This document shows, piece after piece, positions 36,101-46,147 of a DNA stretch of 64,000 nt. The notes under the pieces were generated by a model. That model saw nothing but the letters and a program-made list of their open reading frames with translations. It did no database searches and was not told the origin of the DNA. Position 1 is the first letter of the stretch. The number at the start of each line of letters is the position of its first letter. A program made the translations under genes and the position numbers. The stretch is from Pohlia nutans (Eukaryota; Streptophyta; Bryopsida; Bryales; Mniaceae): the NCBI GenBank assembly GCA_022496805.1, contig CM040104.1:7105650-7169649 (forward strand). Reading direction: 5' to 3'.

Positions 36101-37856
36101 TCTGAGATTTCAGATCAGTCTGAAACTGCTTGGGTTCCTAGTTGAGGGCATTGATTTTGTGAAATTACGTCAATGTAATGAATATGAGAGTTGATTCAGA
36201 AGGTGGAAGTCTCTAACCTGAACTGACTCCACAAGGTATGGTACGCCAGGTAGCACTTGGTGCCTGCAACATAAAACAGACGAAGTATTGGCAATGGAAT
36301 TTTAAAAAATAAAAACTAAAAAACATGAAAACTAATGCATACCTAAGCAGTTTCCCCATTTCTTTCTGACTTTAAAGTTCGTCAACCAAGACACTCAAAA
36401 ATCTTTTAGTACACAATACGGGGTGTCAAAGTGCAAGACTTGCATTGCGCAATACAAGGCAAGTTTTAAACAAGGCAATACAACAAGGGTGTCAAAGGGT
36501 TAATTAGAAATTTTTGAGAAGAGTTTGGGGCTCAACATCACACAAGGCTCAAAATAAAAAGAAAGAAGAGAATGGGCGTGAAGATTGAGAAGCTTCATTT
36601 CTTCTCCTCCGCAGGTAAATTCCCCCAGTTCGCTACTGTTCTCATTCTTCACATTCATTCAAGGGGTGTCACAGCCTGGTTTGTGGAGAATGGCCACGAT
36701 TGGCTCCTAAATTCTCTCCCCAAGTTCTCAAGTCATGCAATATATTTCCATAGCAAGAGCAAAAAAAACCCAATCTTTTTGGTGACCTAACCTTCCCAAC
36801 ATGTGCTTGCCAAGGTCCATCAGCTCTGCCACCGACTTGCCTTCCCTGATGAACTCCAACACCTACAATCAATTCCACCAACAGAGCTTTAACTAAAACT
36901 GAACTAACCTTATTCATTTTTCAATTTTAACCCACCTTGGATTGTCTATTGCATTGAACATTAAACTGAACAACATCCAAACTTGATATGGAAAATTGAA
37001 CCCAATCAACCATGTTGAGTAGCTAAAGTAGCTTAGGAGAACATGGGGCAACCTTCAAAAAAGAAGCCTCTCATCTCAACGTGCTTATAAAACTTCGCAC
37101 AAGGAGTTTGAACAATGTTTCAAACTTAAACCCTTAAATCCAAAGTGAAAATGGAGAATTGAGTCGCAAGCCCCATTCAACCTTCTTGAGTAGCTAAAGT
37201 AGCTTAGAAACACGAGGCCTCTCATCTTGACGCGCTTTATAAAATTTCGCGAGACGTGTAGAAGAGTAAACCTCAATGTATTTACAAACACCAATGACCA
37301 ATTGTGATCCTAAGAGCATGCCCATCAGTGAGGCTGGTATCCCTATTTCCGAACCTGATACCAGTATACCAACCCAAACCTAAATTTTGCCAGACAAGTG
37401 GAGTATGGCTGGTATCCACAAACAACATACCAGCCTCAAAACTCTAGCTGGCAAAAAGTCTTCCCAAGTCAAATCAGAACATTGAATTTTAGCAAGGAAT
37501 TTGAGGATACCAGTCACTAGTGAGAATGCTCTAACCAAAATGTGCAGTTTACTTTCCTGAAATTGAACTACGTTTCAACCAAAACCGAACTAAACCCTGA
37601 AATCCAAACCGAATTAAACCCTGAAATTCAAACCGGAGTAAACCATGGAATCTAAACGGGAGTAAACCATGCAATTCAAAGTGAAGATGAGGAATTGACA
37701 ATTCAAAGTGAAGATGAGGAATTGACAAACCTGGGAGGCGATCAACGCCACAGCTTCGGGGTGATTGAGACGAAGGCCGCGCGCCAGGCGCTTCTGCGCG
37801 ATGAACGCGGCGCCATGCAGCACCAGCTTGTTCACCTCCCGCGGCGCCAGATTCAT
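21104..37856 (-). CDS. URE: Urease, complete, 19 exons, 837 aa
   Basis: Nickel enzyme that hydrolyses urea to ammonia and carbamate in the cytosol. Exons, 5' to 3' on the minus strand: 37731-37856, 36792-36862, 36218-36263, 35620-35725, 34592-34734, 33027-33137, 32438-32601, 31702-31792, 30338-30625, 29470-29578, 28582-28721, 27518-27655, 26473-26564, 25766-25895, 24990-25148, 24002-24172, 22204-22338, 21993-22064, 21104-21325. All junctions are GT-AG and all phases close, giving 838 codons with the stop, the usual plant length. It starts [11 protein letters not shown] and ends TQTYFLF. Plant ureases fuse the bacterial gamma, beta and alpha subunits in that order, as here. Metal and catalytic residues: HVH at 403/405, lysine of GLKLHEDWG at 486, His 488, 515, 541, CHH at 588-590, Arg 605, Asp 629. 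This is a constant -4 offset from jack bean urease. Introns are loaded with MITEs, but no exon is damaged. Confidence 0.97.
22370..22946. mobile_element. TTAA-flanked MITE, family 2, in a urease intron
   Basis: Bounded by TTAA at both ends. The left terminus is CCCCTAACTGCCTAAGCGTC and the right terminus is CTAGGCATTTAGGGG. The interior matches, in inverse orientation, the 564-bp element at 59574-60137 along its length (for example AATTTTGGGTGAATCACTAC and its complement). It lies between urease exons 16 and 17. Confidence 0.8.
25452..25656. mobile_element. TTAA-flanked MITE, family 1, partial
   Basis: Family-1 interior present: TTTTAAAATG, AATTCAATTGATTATATTGT, GTATTGGTCAGAAAACAAAT. TTAA lies at 25452-25455 and 25653-25656. 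Both outer ends are shortened or eroded (missing GGACCAAG). Between urease exons 14 and 15. Confidence 0.7.
26813..27054. mobile_element. TTAA-flanked MITE, family 1, near full length
   Basis: TTAACCCCTAAAGAACCAAG at the left and CTTGGTCTTTAGGGGTTAA at the right are inverted copies with one or two differences, and TTAA flanks both. Length about 242 bp. It lies between urease exons 12 and 13. A decayed second copy follows at about 27130-27290. Confidence 0.85.
27661..28013. repeat. Direct duplication in a urease intron
   Basis: About 135-148 bp is repeated at 27661-27795 and 27866-28013. Both copies contain AAATTATACT, ACACAAAGTAAT, AAAGTTGAAAAG, and GCCAAAATGAAAAGAAT. The two copies have diverged and the offset is about 205 bp. 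Between urease exons 11 and 12. Confidence 0.7.
28811..29176. mobile_element. MITE-like element with about 38-bp inverted ends
   Basis: The left end GGCCGCTTCACTCTATGG and the inverted right end GGCCGCTTCACACTATGG pair, and the pairing continues through GGTCGAGAGGCCG on the left and GTCGAGAGGCCG on the inverted right. The interior repeats CGAGAGGC and GGCCGTCG. Non-coding, in the intron between urease exons 10 and 11. Confidence 0.65.
31037..31259. mobile_element. TTAA-flanked MITE, family 1, minus orientation
   Basis: The left end is TTGACCCCTAAAGGACCAAG (TTAA changed to TTGA) and the right end is CTTGGTCCTTTAGGGGTTAA. The rest of the inverted ends is almost perfect. It shares its right TTAA (31256-31259) with the next copy. 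Between urease exons 8 and 9. Confidence 0.85.
31256..31433. mobile_element. TTAA-flanked MITE, family 1, abutting copy
   Basis: Opposite orientation to the preceding copy and starting at the same TTAA. Its left terminus is missing: it begins TTAAAATGCCAAATTC. The right end CTTGATCCTTTAGGGGTTAA is intact. This looks like insertion at the TTAA of the neighbour or later deletion between the two. A further partial family-1 copy lies at about 30690-30905. Confidence 0.75.
31855..32095. mobile_element. Fold-back element with GGGTACC motifs
   Basis: GATGCCCTAATATGGGTACC near 31858 faces GGTACCCATATCATGCCATT near 32068. Part of the same sequence (GGGTACCACTTTTACACGTC, CTCACATGGTGTGACTCATG) occurs near 29329-29390, so it is a dispersed repeat. 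Intron of urease. Confidence 0.55.
32665..32894. mobile_element. TTAA-flanked MITE, family 1, best preserved left end
   Basis: Starts TTAACCCCTAAAGGACCAAG and ends GGGCTTCTTAGGGGTTAA, with a short deletion of GGTCCTT before the right terminus. About 230 bp, between urease exons 6 and 7. Confidence 0.85.
33342..33601. mobile_element. Stowaway-like MITE, TA target
   Basis: The inverted right end CTCCCTCTGTTTGGAAATAA pairs with the left end TTCATTTTGTCCGGAAATAA, then ATTGTC and TTTTTGGC on both sides. TA flanks both ends. CTCCCTC at the terminus is typical of plant Stowaway elements of the Tc1/mariner group. A truncated relative lies at about 56395-56590 in an mL45 intron. Confidence 0.8.
34202..34431. 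mobile_element. TTAA-flanked MITE, family 1, minus orientation
   Basis: The left end TTAACCCCCAAAGGACCAAG and right end ATCCTTTAGGGGTTAA are flanked by perfect TTAA. About 230 bp, between urease exons 5 and 6. Confidence 0.85.
34770..35612. repeat. Tandem array of a family-1 MITE-derived unit, about 235 bp period
   Basis: One partial and three nearly identical units start near 34790, 34972, 35201 and 35438. Each runs from CTCAAGGACCAAGATTTTCA through ATTGCATGTGTTGGTAAAAA; the units before the last end CATCAACATTTAGGATTTGA or a shortened form. The unit combines a family-1 element with about 60 bp of adjacent sequence. It fills the intron between urease exons 4 and 5. Confidence 0.8.
37314..37531. 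mobile_element. Tourist-like MITE, TSD TAA, in urease intron 1
   Basis: GAGCATGCCCATCAGTGAGG at the left faces GTCACTAGTGAGAATGCTC at the right, flanked by TAA at 37311-37313 and 37532-37534. The interior repeats GGTATCC/GGATACC. A diverged copy at about 39730-40285 is interrupted by another element. Confidence 0.8.
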
Positions 37857-37921
37857 CTTGCCAACTGTTCACAACAATCAATCGGCACTCTTGCAGCTCC
37901 TCCTGTTGGTCGATCGTCACT

Positions 37922-37922
37922 C

Positions 37923-37953
<31 letters not shown>

Positions 37954-37954
37954 T
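37922..37954. repeat. (AATC)n microsatellite
   Basis: About eight perfect tetranucleotide repeats directly upstream of the urease start codon, probably in its 5' UTR or promoter. Confidence 0.9.
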
Positions 37955-38363
37955 CTGCAACGCCCAACCAATCAATCCATCAACCGTCAATTCATCAACC
38001 CCTCCTCTACCCAAAAAGCAATCGATCCGATCGTTCACGGGCTGCGACAGGTTGAGGAAGAGTTGAGCATTTTGAATTCGTGAGAGATCCAACCTGTGAG
38101 TCGAGAATTGCTGGAGCGTGAGAAGAGTTGAGAGTCAGTGTGAGAAGAGCATGAAGGAGAATGTTTGACTCTTACTGCGAGAAATTCGTTTTGTGGGGAG
38201 TGGAAACAGGGGATTTGATTCGAACAGAAAGCGAGCAAGGAGAAGGCGGGGGAGCGACGAATCTCCACGATGTCGCCCTTCAATTTGGGCGTTTGAGATG
38301 CTCTGCTGCGCCTTCTTTTCGTCGCGTGCGAGTTCCGGCTCGATTCTTCACGCAGATTCGGCT

Positions 38364-38560
38364 TCCTCCGGGGTTCGTTCGGGGTTCGTTTGTCCAGGGT
38401 TCGTTCGGGGTTCGTCCAGGGTTCGTTCGGGGTTCGTCCAGGGTTCGTTTGGGTTCGTCCAGGGTTCGTTCGGGGTTCGTCCAGGGTTCGTTCGGGGTTC
38501 GTCCAGGGTTCGTTCGAGGTTCGTCCGGGGTTCGTTCGGGGTTCGTCCAGGGTTCGTTCG
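38364..38560. repeat. Minisatellite, about 22-bp unit
   Basis: Tandem array of GGGGTTCGTCCAGGGTTCGTTC with small variations, about 500 bp upstream of the urease ATG. Open frames through it are low-complexity (GFVRGSS on one strand, EPWTNP on the other) and are not called as genes. Confidence 0.85.
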
Positions 38561-38985
38561 TCCTGACCTTGGTCGCGATTAGTCTAGCTTGTGCATTGAG
38601 TGGGCTGTTGTGCATTATATGTGGCATTGGAATTTAACACTATTAAGTGAAATTCAAGCGATTTATAAAGTGTAAAAAGAAAAAGGTGATGATGATTTTA
38701 AAGTAAGATAAAAGTAAAAAATAGTTGAGTCCACAGTTTTATATAAAATTGTTTTCGTGACTATTTATATACCGGTGGAGGGTTGGGCTGGCACATCTTT
38801 GCCAAATGTTTAATTTTTTCAAAAAGGAAGGTTTGGTAGAAAAATGTTTAAAGAAAATTCTTCAAGATCTTTTAATCTTTTTTACCATAAAATGTTTTTG
38901 AAAATTAATTCTCTAATATTTTTTAATTTCTTTTAGATTCTTATTTTACTCGCCTTGCCCTTCACCTAATTTAAATCAAATTACT

Positions 38986-39527
38986 TTAACCCCTAAACAC
39001 TCAAACGATCATTTTCTGGTTGTTGCCCAAATCTAATGGGATGCCCTGATAAAAAAAATGTTTTTGAATAAATAAAAAATATTCTAAAATACTACATCAA
39101 GTTTACTTTCCAATGCAATTTGAATTATGTCAATTTGAGTTAATTCCACCCGGGAGAAATTTTCAAAGTGAATCACCTCAACATTGTTATAAAATTTGCT
39201 ATTTGGGAAAAGTAATGATGTACCCTCTATCATTTCTTTTTCTTTTTTGAAGTTTACGATAAATAAACCAACTTTAACCAGTCATGCTAAATTTTAAACT
39301 CCAGAAGCAAAAATTATAATTTATAAAAAAATCCAAAGGTTAATGCTATTAAATTATTAAAAAGATATCTAAAGTTATTTTTGGAAGTTTGACCATACGG
39401 ATAATTTGTAGAGATGATGCCCTACATGTTGTCTATTGAACCAAACTCCATCAAGCATATAGAAGGCACATAATTATTATAACACATTTATGTTTTGTTC
39501 AATACCCCTCAGGCTTTTACGGGTTAA
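38986..39527. mobile_element. TTAA-flanked element with CCCC/GGG ends
   Basis: TTAA at 38986-38989 is followed by CCCCTAAACACTC; the right end reads CTTTTACGGG then TTAA at 39524-39527. The length (542 bp) and layout match family 2, but internal similarity is weaker. Non-coding. Confidence 0.55.
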
Positions 39528-39729
39528 CAAAGATGGATAAATTAGGACGTGATTCTTGTGAGGTGCATTTTGTGATTGAGTGAATTTTATTTATGACTTG
39601 TTCCATGACAATTTTCTTTTCTTTTCTTCATTTGCTCAAATAAAAATTAAACAAAAAATAGTTAATATAACCCAAAAAAATTAATGTTTATTTTATTCAA
39701 GATCATCCTTGCATGAAATGATCATTCTA

Positions 39730-40285
39730 TTTCCAAACCTAATACACCATCTCATATCTAAAAAAAATTAGACAAGAGGAATATAGTTGGTATCCACAAA
39801 CAATAGGGGTATTCATAGTGTGTCTAGAGACCCACTAGAAGATCACTTAATTCCATTTTTGAGTGGTACAAATTTTATGTGTCAGAAACAAGAAGGAAAT
39901 GGGTCCCTCCATAGGACTCTCCATTTTTAAGCTTCTAGGTGAGGTGGCACAAGAGGAATGGGCTCTTATATTTTAGACACTTAAAACTCATTGAGAAAGT
40001 AGCTTACCTTCTCAATGAGTTTTAAGTGACCAAATGATAGGAGCCCCTCCTCTTGTGCCACCTCATTTAAAAGCTTGAAAATAGAGGGATACATTTTATC
40101 TGTTTTTTTTCCCTCACCTTTAGATTTTGGGACTAAAAATCAAGTAGCCTTCTAGTGCCTCTTCTAAACAATTGTGAATACCCCTACTTGAACACTCTAG
40201 ATGGCAAAAAGTCTTCCTAACTCAAATTCAAATCTTGATTTTTAGCAAGAAATTTGAGAATAACAGCCATCGGTGAGAACGCACA
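39730..40285. mobile_element. Tourist-like MITE copy split by a later insertion
   Basis: Left part: CTATTTCCAAACCTAATAC to TTGGTATCCACAAACAATA. Right part: GAACACTCTAGATGGCAAAA to CATCGGTGAGAACGC. These two parts are continuous in the element at 37314-37531. The break at 39805/40185 is exactly where the palindromic element sits. Confidence 0.75.
39806..40184. mobile_element. Large palindromic MITE nested in a Tourist-like copy, TSD TA
   Basis: Ends GGGGTATTCA and TGAATACCCC, flanked by TA. It is almost a perfect fold-back: AGGTGGCACAAGAGGAATGG on the left faces CCCTCCTCTTGTGCCACCTC on the right, and the centre is ACTCATTGAGAAAGTAGCTT / ACCTTCTCAATGAGT. It would give a long hairpin if transcribed. 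Confidence 0.8.
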
Positions 40286-40387
40286 AGTGGCTAGTCATGT
40301 AGTCTTTGCCTTAGTATTTACCTTAGATTTACTTTTACGACCTGTTTACACTGCCATGTAACTCCTTGAAAAGGAAGCATTTTTGTA

Positions 40388-40660
40388 CCGTAGTACCATA
40401 GCAGGTTCGCCAATTTTTTATTTTTTTTTTTTAAAAGTAAAAAATCGGAACTTATGAGGACAAAAGAACGAAAATAGAATAAATTATTTAAAGCTATATT
40501 TTGCTATTTCTAAGCTATTTTGGACTATTTTAAATCATTTTTTATCATTTTTTTCTCAAAAACGAAAATCAATAAATTCATTTTTTGAGGAGCGAATCTT
40601 ATTTTTCAAAAAGAATTAAATATTCATTCAGGGATTGGCGACCTTGCTATGGTACTACGG
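40388..40660. mobile_element. MITE with 10-28 bp inverted ends, TSD TA
   Basis: CCGTAGTACCATAGCAGGTT at the left and the inverted right end CCGTAGTACCATAGCAAGGT are flanked by TA on both sides. The interior is AT-rich. It lies just upstream of the LINE ORF1. Confidence 0.8.
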
Positions 40661-40714
40661 TAGTCTCTCCTCACGATCCACAACCCCACTCAAGATTGTT
40701 TAACTCATACATCA

Positions 40715-42862
40715 ATGGCCAGAGTCAAATCCACAATGTGCAAAGTGAGCCAGTCCAGCGATTCTCACCACTCCCTCTCTGATCGTGTACTCAAAGCTGG
40801 CGCTTCAGGATCGAAGAAGAAGAAATTGTCGATTAAGCTCCACGCCCTGGCGCTGCACTCCACACCCACCAGCACAATGCGCACCACCGCCGACACCCCA
40901 CCGGCAACACGCGCACGCTCTGCAGAACAACCGGCGGAGAGCCCAGAGAATCCAACAGCGTCATCACGGTCTCGGCGACGAAGGCGATTACTGGAAGAGG
41001 ATAACGACAGCGATGGATCGCAAGCCGAGCGGCAGTCGCCCGCCTCCAGCGTTTACAGAACTCCGCCTCCGCCCTCTGTCGGCCTTGAGCCCACGACGTC
41101 ATCAACCGAGTCACCCCAACACAAGGAGTTAACTGCTGCCAACAAGACAGGCCAGATCGGCACCCCAGTCGCACTGGGACTTTCAAGTCCAGACCAAGGC
41201 CCACAGCCCAACTTCGTCATTCCAGCCCAGCAACGCCCTACGGTCCCATAAACTCTTCAACAGACCACACCTATTGCACCCATGGACCATGGACCAACCG
41301 CCACCGTATATCCGGTAAACCAACCCAATTACTCTGACTTTGCTCACCACCTCTGGCTGTCCTATTCTGTTCACGAAACCCTTAATATTCAACAAGGTCT
41401 ACCAGAGTTCTCATCATATGGTGCTAGTAATTTATCATCCCTAGGAATGCCAGAATCTGAGATACAAGAATACCATTCATGCCGCCATGCTTTTCCTCAC
41501 GTACCCCAGCAACTCTACCCGGCCGCAAGGCCGGATGGAATTCCTGGACAATATTATCACCTAACACAGATTCCCCATGGCATAGAAGTAGACCCTCAAA
41601 TAGGACTAGCACACACTCATCAGATTGTCATTCGTTTTGATTCCGGCTACAACGAAATGAAAAAATTAGATGTCCAAGCAGCTGCCTTAGCACGCTTTGA
41701 GTCTATGGGGATTCCATTAGCAAACCGCTTTAGAGAACCGGTCTCAGCTCTAGTTCACCCTCATACAAAAAATTGGCTTGGTTTTCTCAAAGTTGATTTG
41801 CTTAACCCTAGTTCTGATGGCATAGCACTTCTCAAAGGAACACGAATTTTTACACTCCAACTCCAAGATCTCAACTATGCCATTGGCAAAGTTGAGAAAG
41901 GTTTTAAGTTCCCATCCACAGCGGCCAATCGGAGATTGGAGCTTCAAAGTCCCATATTAGCACGCTATACGTCCCGGCAACTTCTTGGAGAACTTACACG
42001 TTTGGGCTACATCGCCAGTGCCAACCTTGAGTTCATCGGAGTGTCCAAACGAACCAAAGAATTAGAAACAACGGAAATCACAGTCGCCTCCGAACCCACT
42101 AAACGGTACCTCCTCACTACTCCTATCCTTTTTTCTGGCCATAGATTAAATGTCACATCCTCTTCTATTGACCGACCTCCTAACCCTCATGCACCCGAGG
42201 CACTTACTACCTCCATCCTTGTACGAGGATTACCAGTAGAGTACTCTCAAGTGCAAATCACTGCTGCTATCCACAAAATGCTATCCCCTAAAAATGTACT
42301 TGCAGTGACCTATAACCGAGCGGAGGGCGACTCTCTAGGTAGGCATGATGGTGTCGCCACCATCCGATGCCTTAACGCGGCGGTTTATACACATTGGTGT
42401 AACCGCAAAGGCGTGCCATGCCTTGGCAAACTCATCGACTTCACACCACACATCAAAAGTTTGGCAAGCGCACAACCTCTAGCAACGGCCCGATCCCAAG
42501 ATAATCAACCCACAAGAGAAGTCATTGCGGAGGCCATCACCGCCCTCAAAAACGAGACACCACCCACACCAACACTCCAACAATACCAAGACACCCTCCA
42601 AGCCGTGGAACACCGCCTCCGCTCTCACATCTCGTCCGTCGATCTTGAAGTTTCCAACCACACCTCCCAAAAATTGGATGCCTCAGCCGCTCAAGCCATC
42701 ATCCACCACAATCATTTGGCTCATCAACTCCAATTATTGGCATCAGCTTCCCAGGCGTATGGCGACCAAATGGGCGGCATCATTTCGGCCTTAAACACCG
42801 GACCTCCCGAAGGTCCCCTCGCAAACCCAGGACCTCATGACAACATCACTCCATATGGTTAG
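40715..42862 (+). pseudogene. LINE ORF1p-like protein, one in-frame stop
   Basis: A single frame of 716 codons apart from TAA at 41249-41251. The N-terminal quarter is basic and disordered, with SRSRRRRRLLEEDNDSDGS. The centre is unassigned. A segment from TTSILVRGLPVEYSQVQI to PCLGKLIDFTPH has the beta-alpha-beta pattern of an RRM-like RNA-binding domain, as in ORF1 proteins of several LINE groups that form RNPs with element RNA. The C-terminal tail is helical, Gln/His-rich. A second ATG follows the stop at 41282. Its position just upstream of the endonuclease supports the assignment. Confidence 0.6.
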
Positions 42863-43825
42863 CCTTCAATATCATCTTTTTGTGTTCCTTCTAACTATTC
42901 CCTTTAGCCCCCATATTATCACCTTTCCATACTGTTCCCCCATTCAGCTACTTCTAGTTATTTCACTTAGCCCCTATATTATCACCTTTTTATACTGTCC
43001 CCTCATCCAGTTATCTCTCTTTGTCACAAGGGCCTTTTTATTGTATGTCTTTTATCCCCTCTGGGGTACAGTAATACTAAAATACTGCCTCTATTACCTT
43101 GCCTCCCTCACCAATCTCCCCTTTCTGTACTGGCATAATTTAACTCATTCCTCTATTTCAGCCTGTTCAGGCTCTAACAAACCCACCCACGTCACAGATC
43201 AACCTTCCTCCAACATACACATCCCATCCCCCCTACCATTACACTTCCTTGGATCACAGCCCAGCCTTGCTCTTCCATTAACAATTCCCAATGTCCCATC
43301 CAGTACACATCCCATCCCAACCCACACCCCAACAACCCAGCAACCCAAACCAAATTAACAATAACCACCCACTACAGCCCATCCTCTCACTACCTAACCT
43401 CCACAATTAATCAGCCTAATCAACCCAAAAATCCCACCCACTTTATACTAACCACTAATCAAACCCATCCCATCCATACCTCCTACATACAAATTTCATT
43501 CTCTCTACACAGATCACCCATCCCCATAAAAACATACAAAACCATTTCTAAACATCCCATTTACTACCAAAAATTCCCCAATCATAAAACCACACAATCT
43601 ACCAGACCACTCCTGATCCACCAAAATACCTATGACCATTCCCTCCCCCCTATAAACACACCCATTCCTACTAACAAGACACCCATCCCATCACAAACTC
43701 GATCCACCCACCTACCAACTTTACAACATCCCTGTACTCTGTCCCCTATTTACCCACCAAAAACTTTACTAAAACTTCCTGTACATACCCTCAACCTTCC
43801 CATCCCAGATCACCAACAATTCCCA

Positions 43826-46147
43826 ATGCCCACTCCACACATCACACAAAGACCCCGTTCCCCCCAGCCCAATATTATATTCACTCATACCCGCCTTCAC
43901 AATAACACCTGCCCACACAACGATACCCGGATATATATATATACCCGACCACCTACATATACCTGGCCCACTATACATACTCAGATTTTAACCCAAACCA
44001 TACCTCCCCTCAACCAACAACACGTCCTGCTTCACCCCCCTCGCCCACACCACACAGCACACACTATCACAGGCACCAAATATTTACTTACCAAAATATG
44101 TACAAACCAACACAAATCATTATCCCCCTCACAAAACTATACAATCTACACCCTCAGATTATCTACAACACTCCCAACACATAATGCCTTTATAAAAACA
44201 AATCACCACTTCACCAAGACACTCACTCCATTTCCCAACCAACAAACAAATCACTCCAACCAAATACTTAAAACAAAAAATACTTATATACAACAATGGA
44301 CTCGGCCTACCGGCCTCGTCCAAACAAATAAACTCCCATTTCATAATAGCAACATAAAACACACTCAACTAAATTCCCCTCACACACTAGCTCCCACTAA
44401 CCTCAAATCTGCTCACAAACCCACCACAACAAAAAATCCATTCACATATACAATCTACAAACAACTCATAAAAAATCACAATAAAAAAGACGTTTCTCCT
44501 TTTCAGAAAATACACACCTCACCTATCTCTCCCCATCACACAAAGAAACATATACACACATACCTTTTACTTCTTAGATGTGGAGATATCGAACGTAACC
44601 GCGGCCCCATACCAAATATTTTAGAACTACACCCTCCCGACCATAAACAAAGAAGTAAAACATACTTCATTCCATGTACAATTAAACTACATCCAAAATA
44701 CCAACACCTTGCCAAAACCTTCGCACCCATCATCAATCTCTCACATCCTAAACATCAAGATACCATCATAGACTACCCCCACCTATCAAAATATATATAC
44801 CAGAATCAGCAACACCCATCACCTCAAATACTCTACGCATTGATCACAACCATTAGTCCTTCCATAGAAATATGCGACACCTCACTCATCCAAACTCGAA
44901 AACCAAACTGGACTTCTACACTTCTCAATCAGATGTCACATTTACCAAATCCTCCTGAACGACACATCTTAATACCACACCCCTATACAGAATTTCTTAA
45001 TAATAACCAATCACTTATTCACCCCTCAAATACCATCCATAAAGAACTCTACAACTTCATAAATCTAAACGTTGACCCACCAAGCATAAATATATTAACA
45101 CATAAGTTCCCATTTCTTCCTAATATACTACTTCACGAAGCTCTAAAATGTAAAGATCCCCTTCTAGAATATTCCCACCCACCACCACTCATCCACACAC
45201 CACCATTACCTCCCCAAATGGTTCAAACATCAAAAAATGACACACACATTATTACATGGAATGCTTCTTCATTAAACACAGCCCTCCCAAACCTTCACCA
45301 GCTCTCTTCTAATCCAACTAACAATCCGGCCATCATTACAATACAAGAAACTAAACTAACGGTCACAAAATCTACAAAATACATACAAAACCTATTCCCA
45401 CAATACAAACTTATATTTAACAATACTCATACACTAACTAGATGCATACAACAAAGAATGCCATACAAACCCACCCGAGGAGGTCTCCTCACCCTTATCC
45501 ACCAAATTTACGCCTTTCCCGGCAACATCACAAAAATCCCAACCCCAACACAAATTTCACCATACCTACAAATCCTCCATATTAAAAATCAACCCCTCCA
45601 ACCTTGGCTTTTGATACATATGTATATGCCCTCCCATGAAGAAGACATACAATACATCCCGACAATCCAACAAACCATCACAATACAAATAGCGAACCAC
45701 CCAAACCACACACACATCTTATGTGGAAATTTTAATCGGGACATCGGTTTAATAGGCCGACGAAATGACACACACCTCACACCACCACAAGAAGAAGACC
45801 TTTCCTGGAAATTGTTCACAGAAAACCTACACCTAACATACTCCCCAACTGACAACTCATACTCAAGACAAGGTGGCCACAATTACTGCCAAACCAGCCT
45901 AATAGATGGCTTTTATATTCACACCCCCAATAACTCCCTCTTTACATCAACAATAAATAACAATCATACACTAAACTCGGACCACTCTCCAGTAACCTTA
46001 CACATACCACCAAACATGTTATTAGCCCGTCCCAACCTTCCTACCCCCACAAAATTACCCAGACTATTAAACCCCATCCCTAAAAAAAACATAGATCAAT
46101 TCAACATTAAATTTTTGAAGAACATGCCCCCCAAGTCAACACTCTAA
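43826..46147 (+). pseudogene. LINE ORF2, N-terminal part: AP endonuclease
   Basis: A Thr/His/Pro/Asn-rich leader of about 250 codons ends at LLLLRCGDIERNRGP, a degenerate form of the 2A-like motif (DxExNPGP) that precedes the endonuclease in several LINE groups; the Pro is Arg here. The endonuclease-like domain starts near DTHIITWNASSL and includes IQETKL (metal-binding Glu), LCGNFNRD (usual GDFN), SLIDGFYIHTP and SDHSPVTLHI (catalytic Asp-His). The APE domain nicks target DNA to prime reverse transcription. A -1 shift in a T-run at 46112-46116 separates it from the RT. Confidence 0.75.

Noticed and set aside
38161..38637. ORFs of up to 158 codons on both strands near the urease 5' end
   Set aside because: They follow the 22-bp minisatellite and encode simple repeats; no domain or splice support.
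40715..42862. ORF1 region as an independent host gene
   Set aside because: It lies directly upstream and on the same strand as the LINE endonuclease, has a basic disordered N-terminus plus RRM-like domain, and carries a stop like the rest of the element. A host origin cannot be fully excluded.
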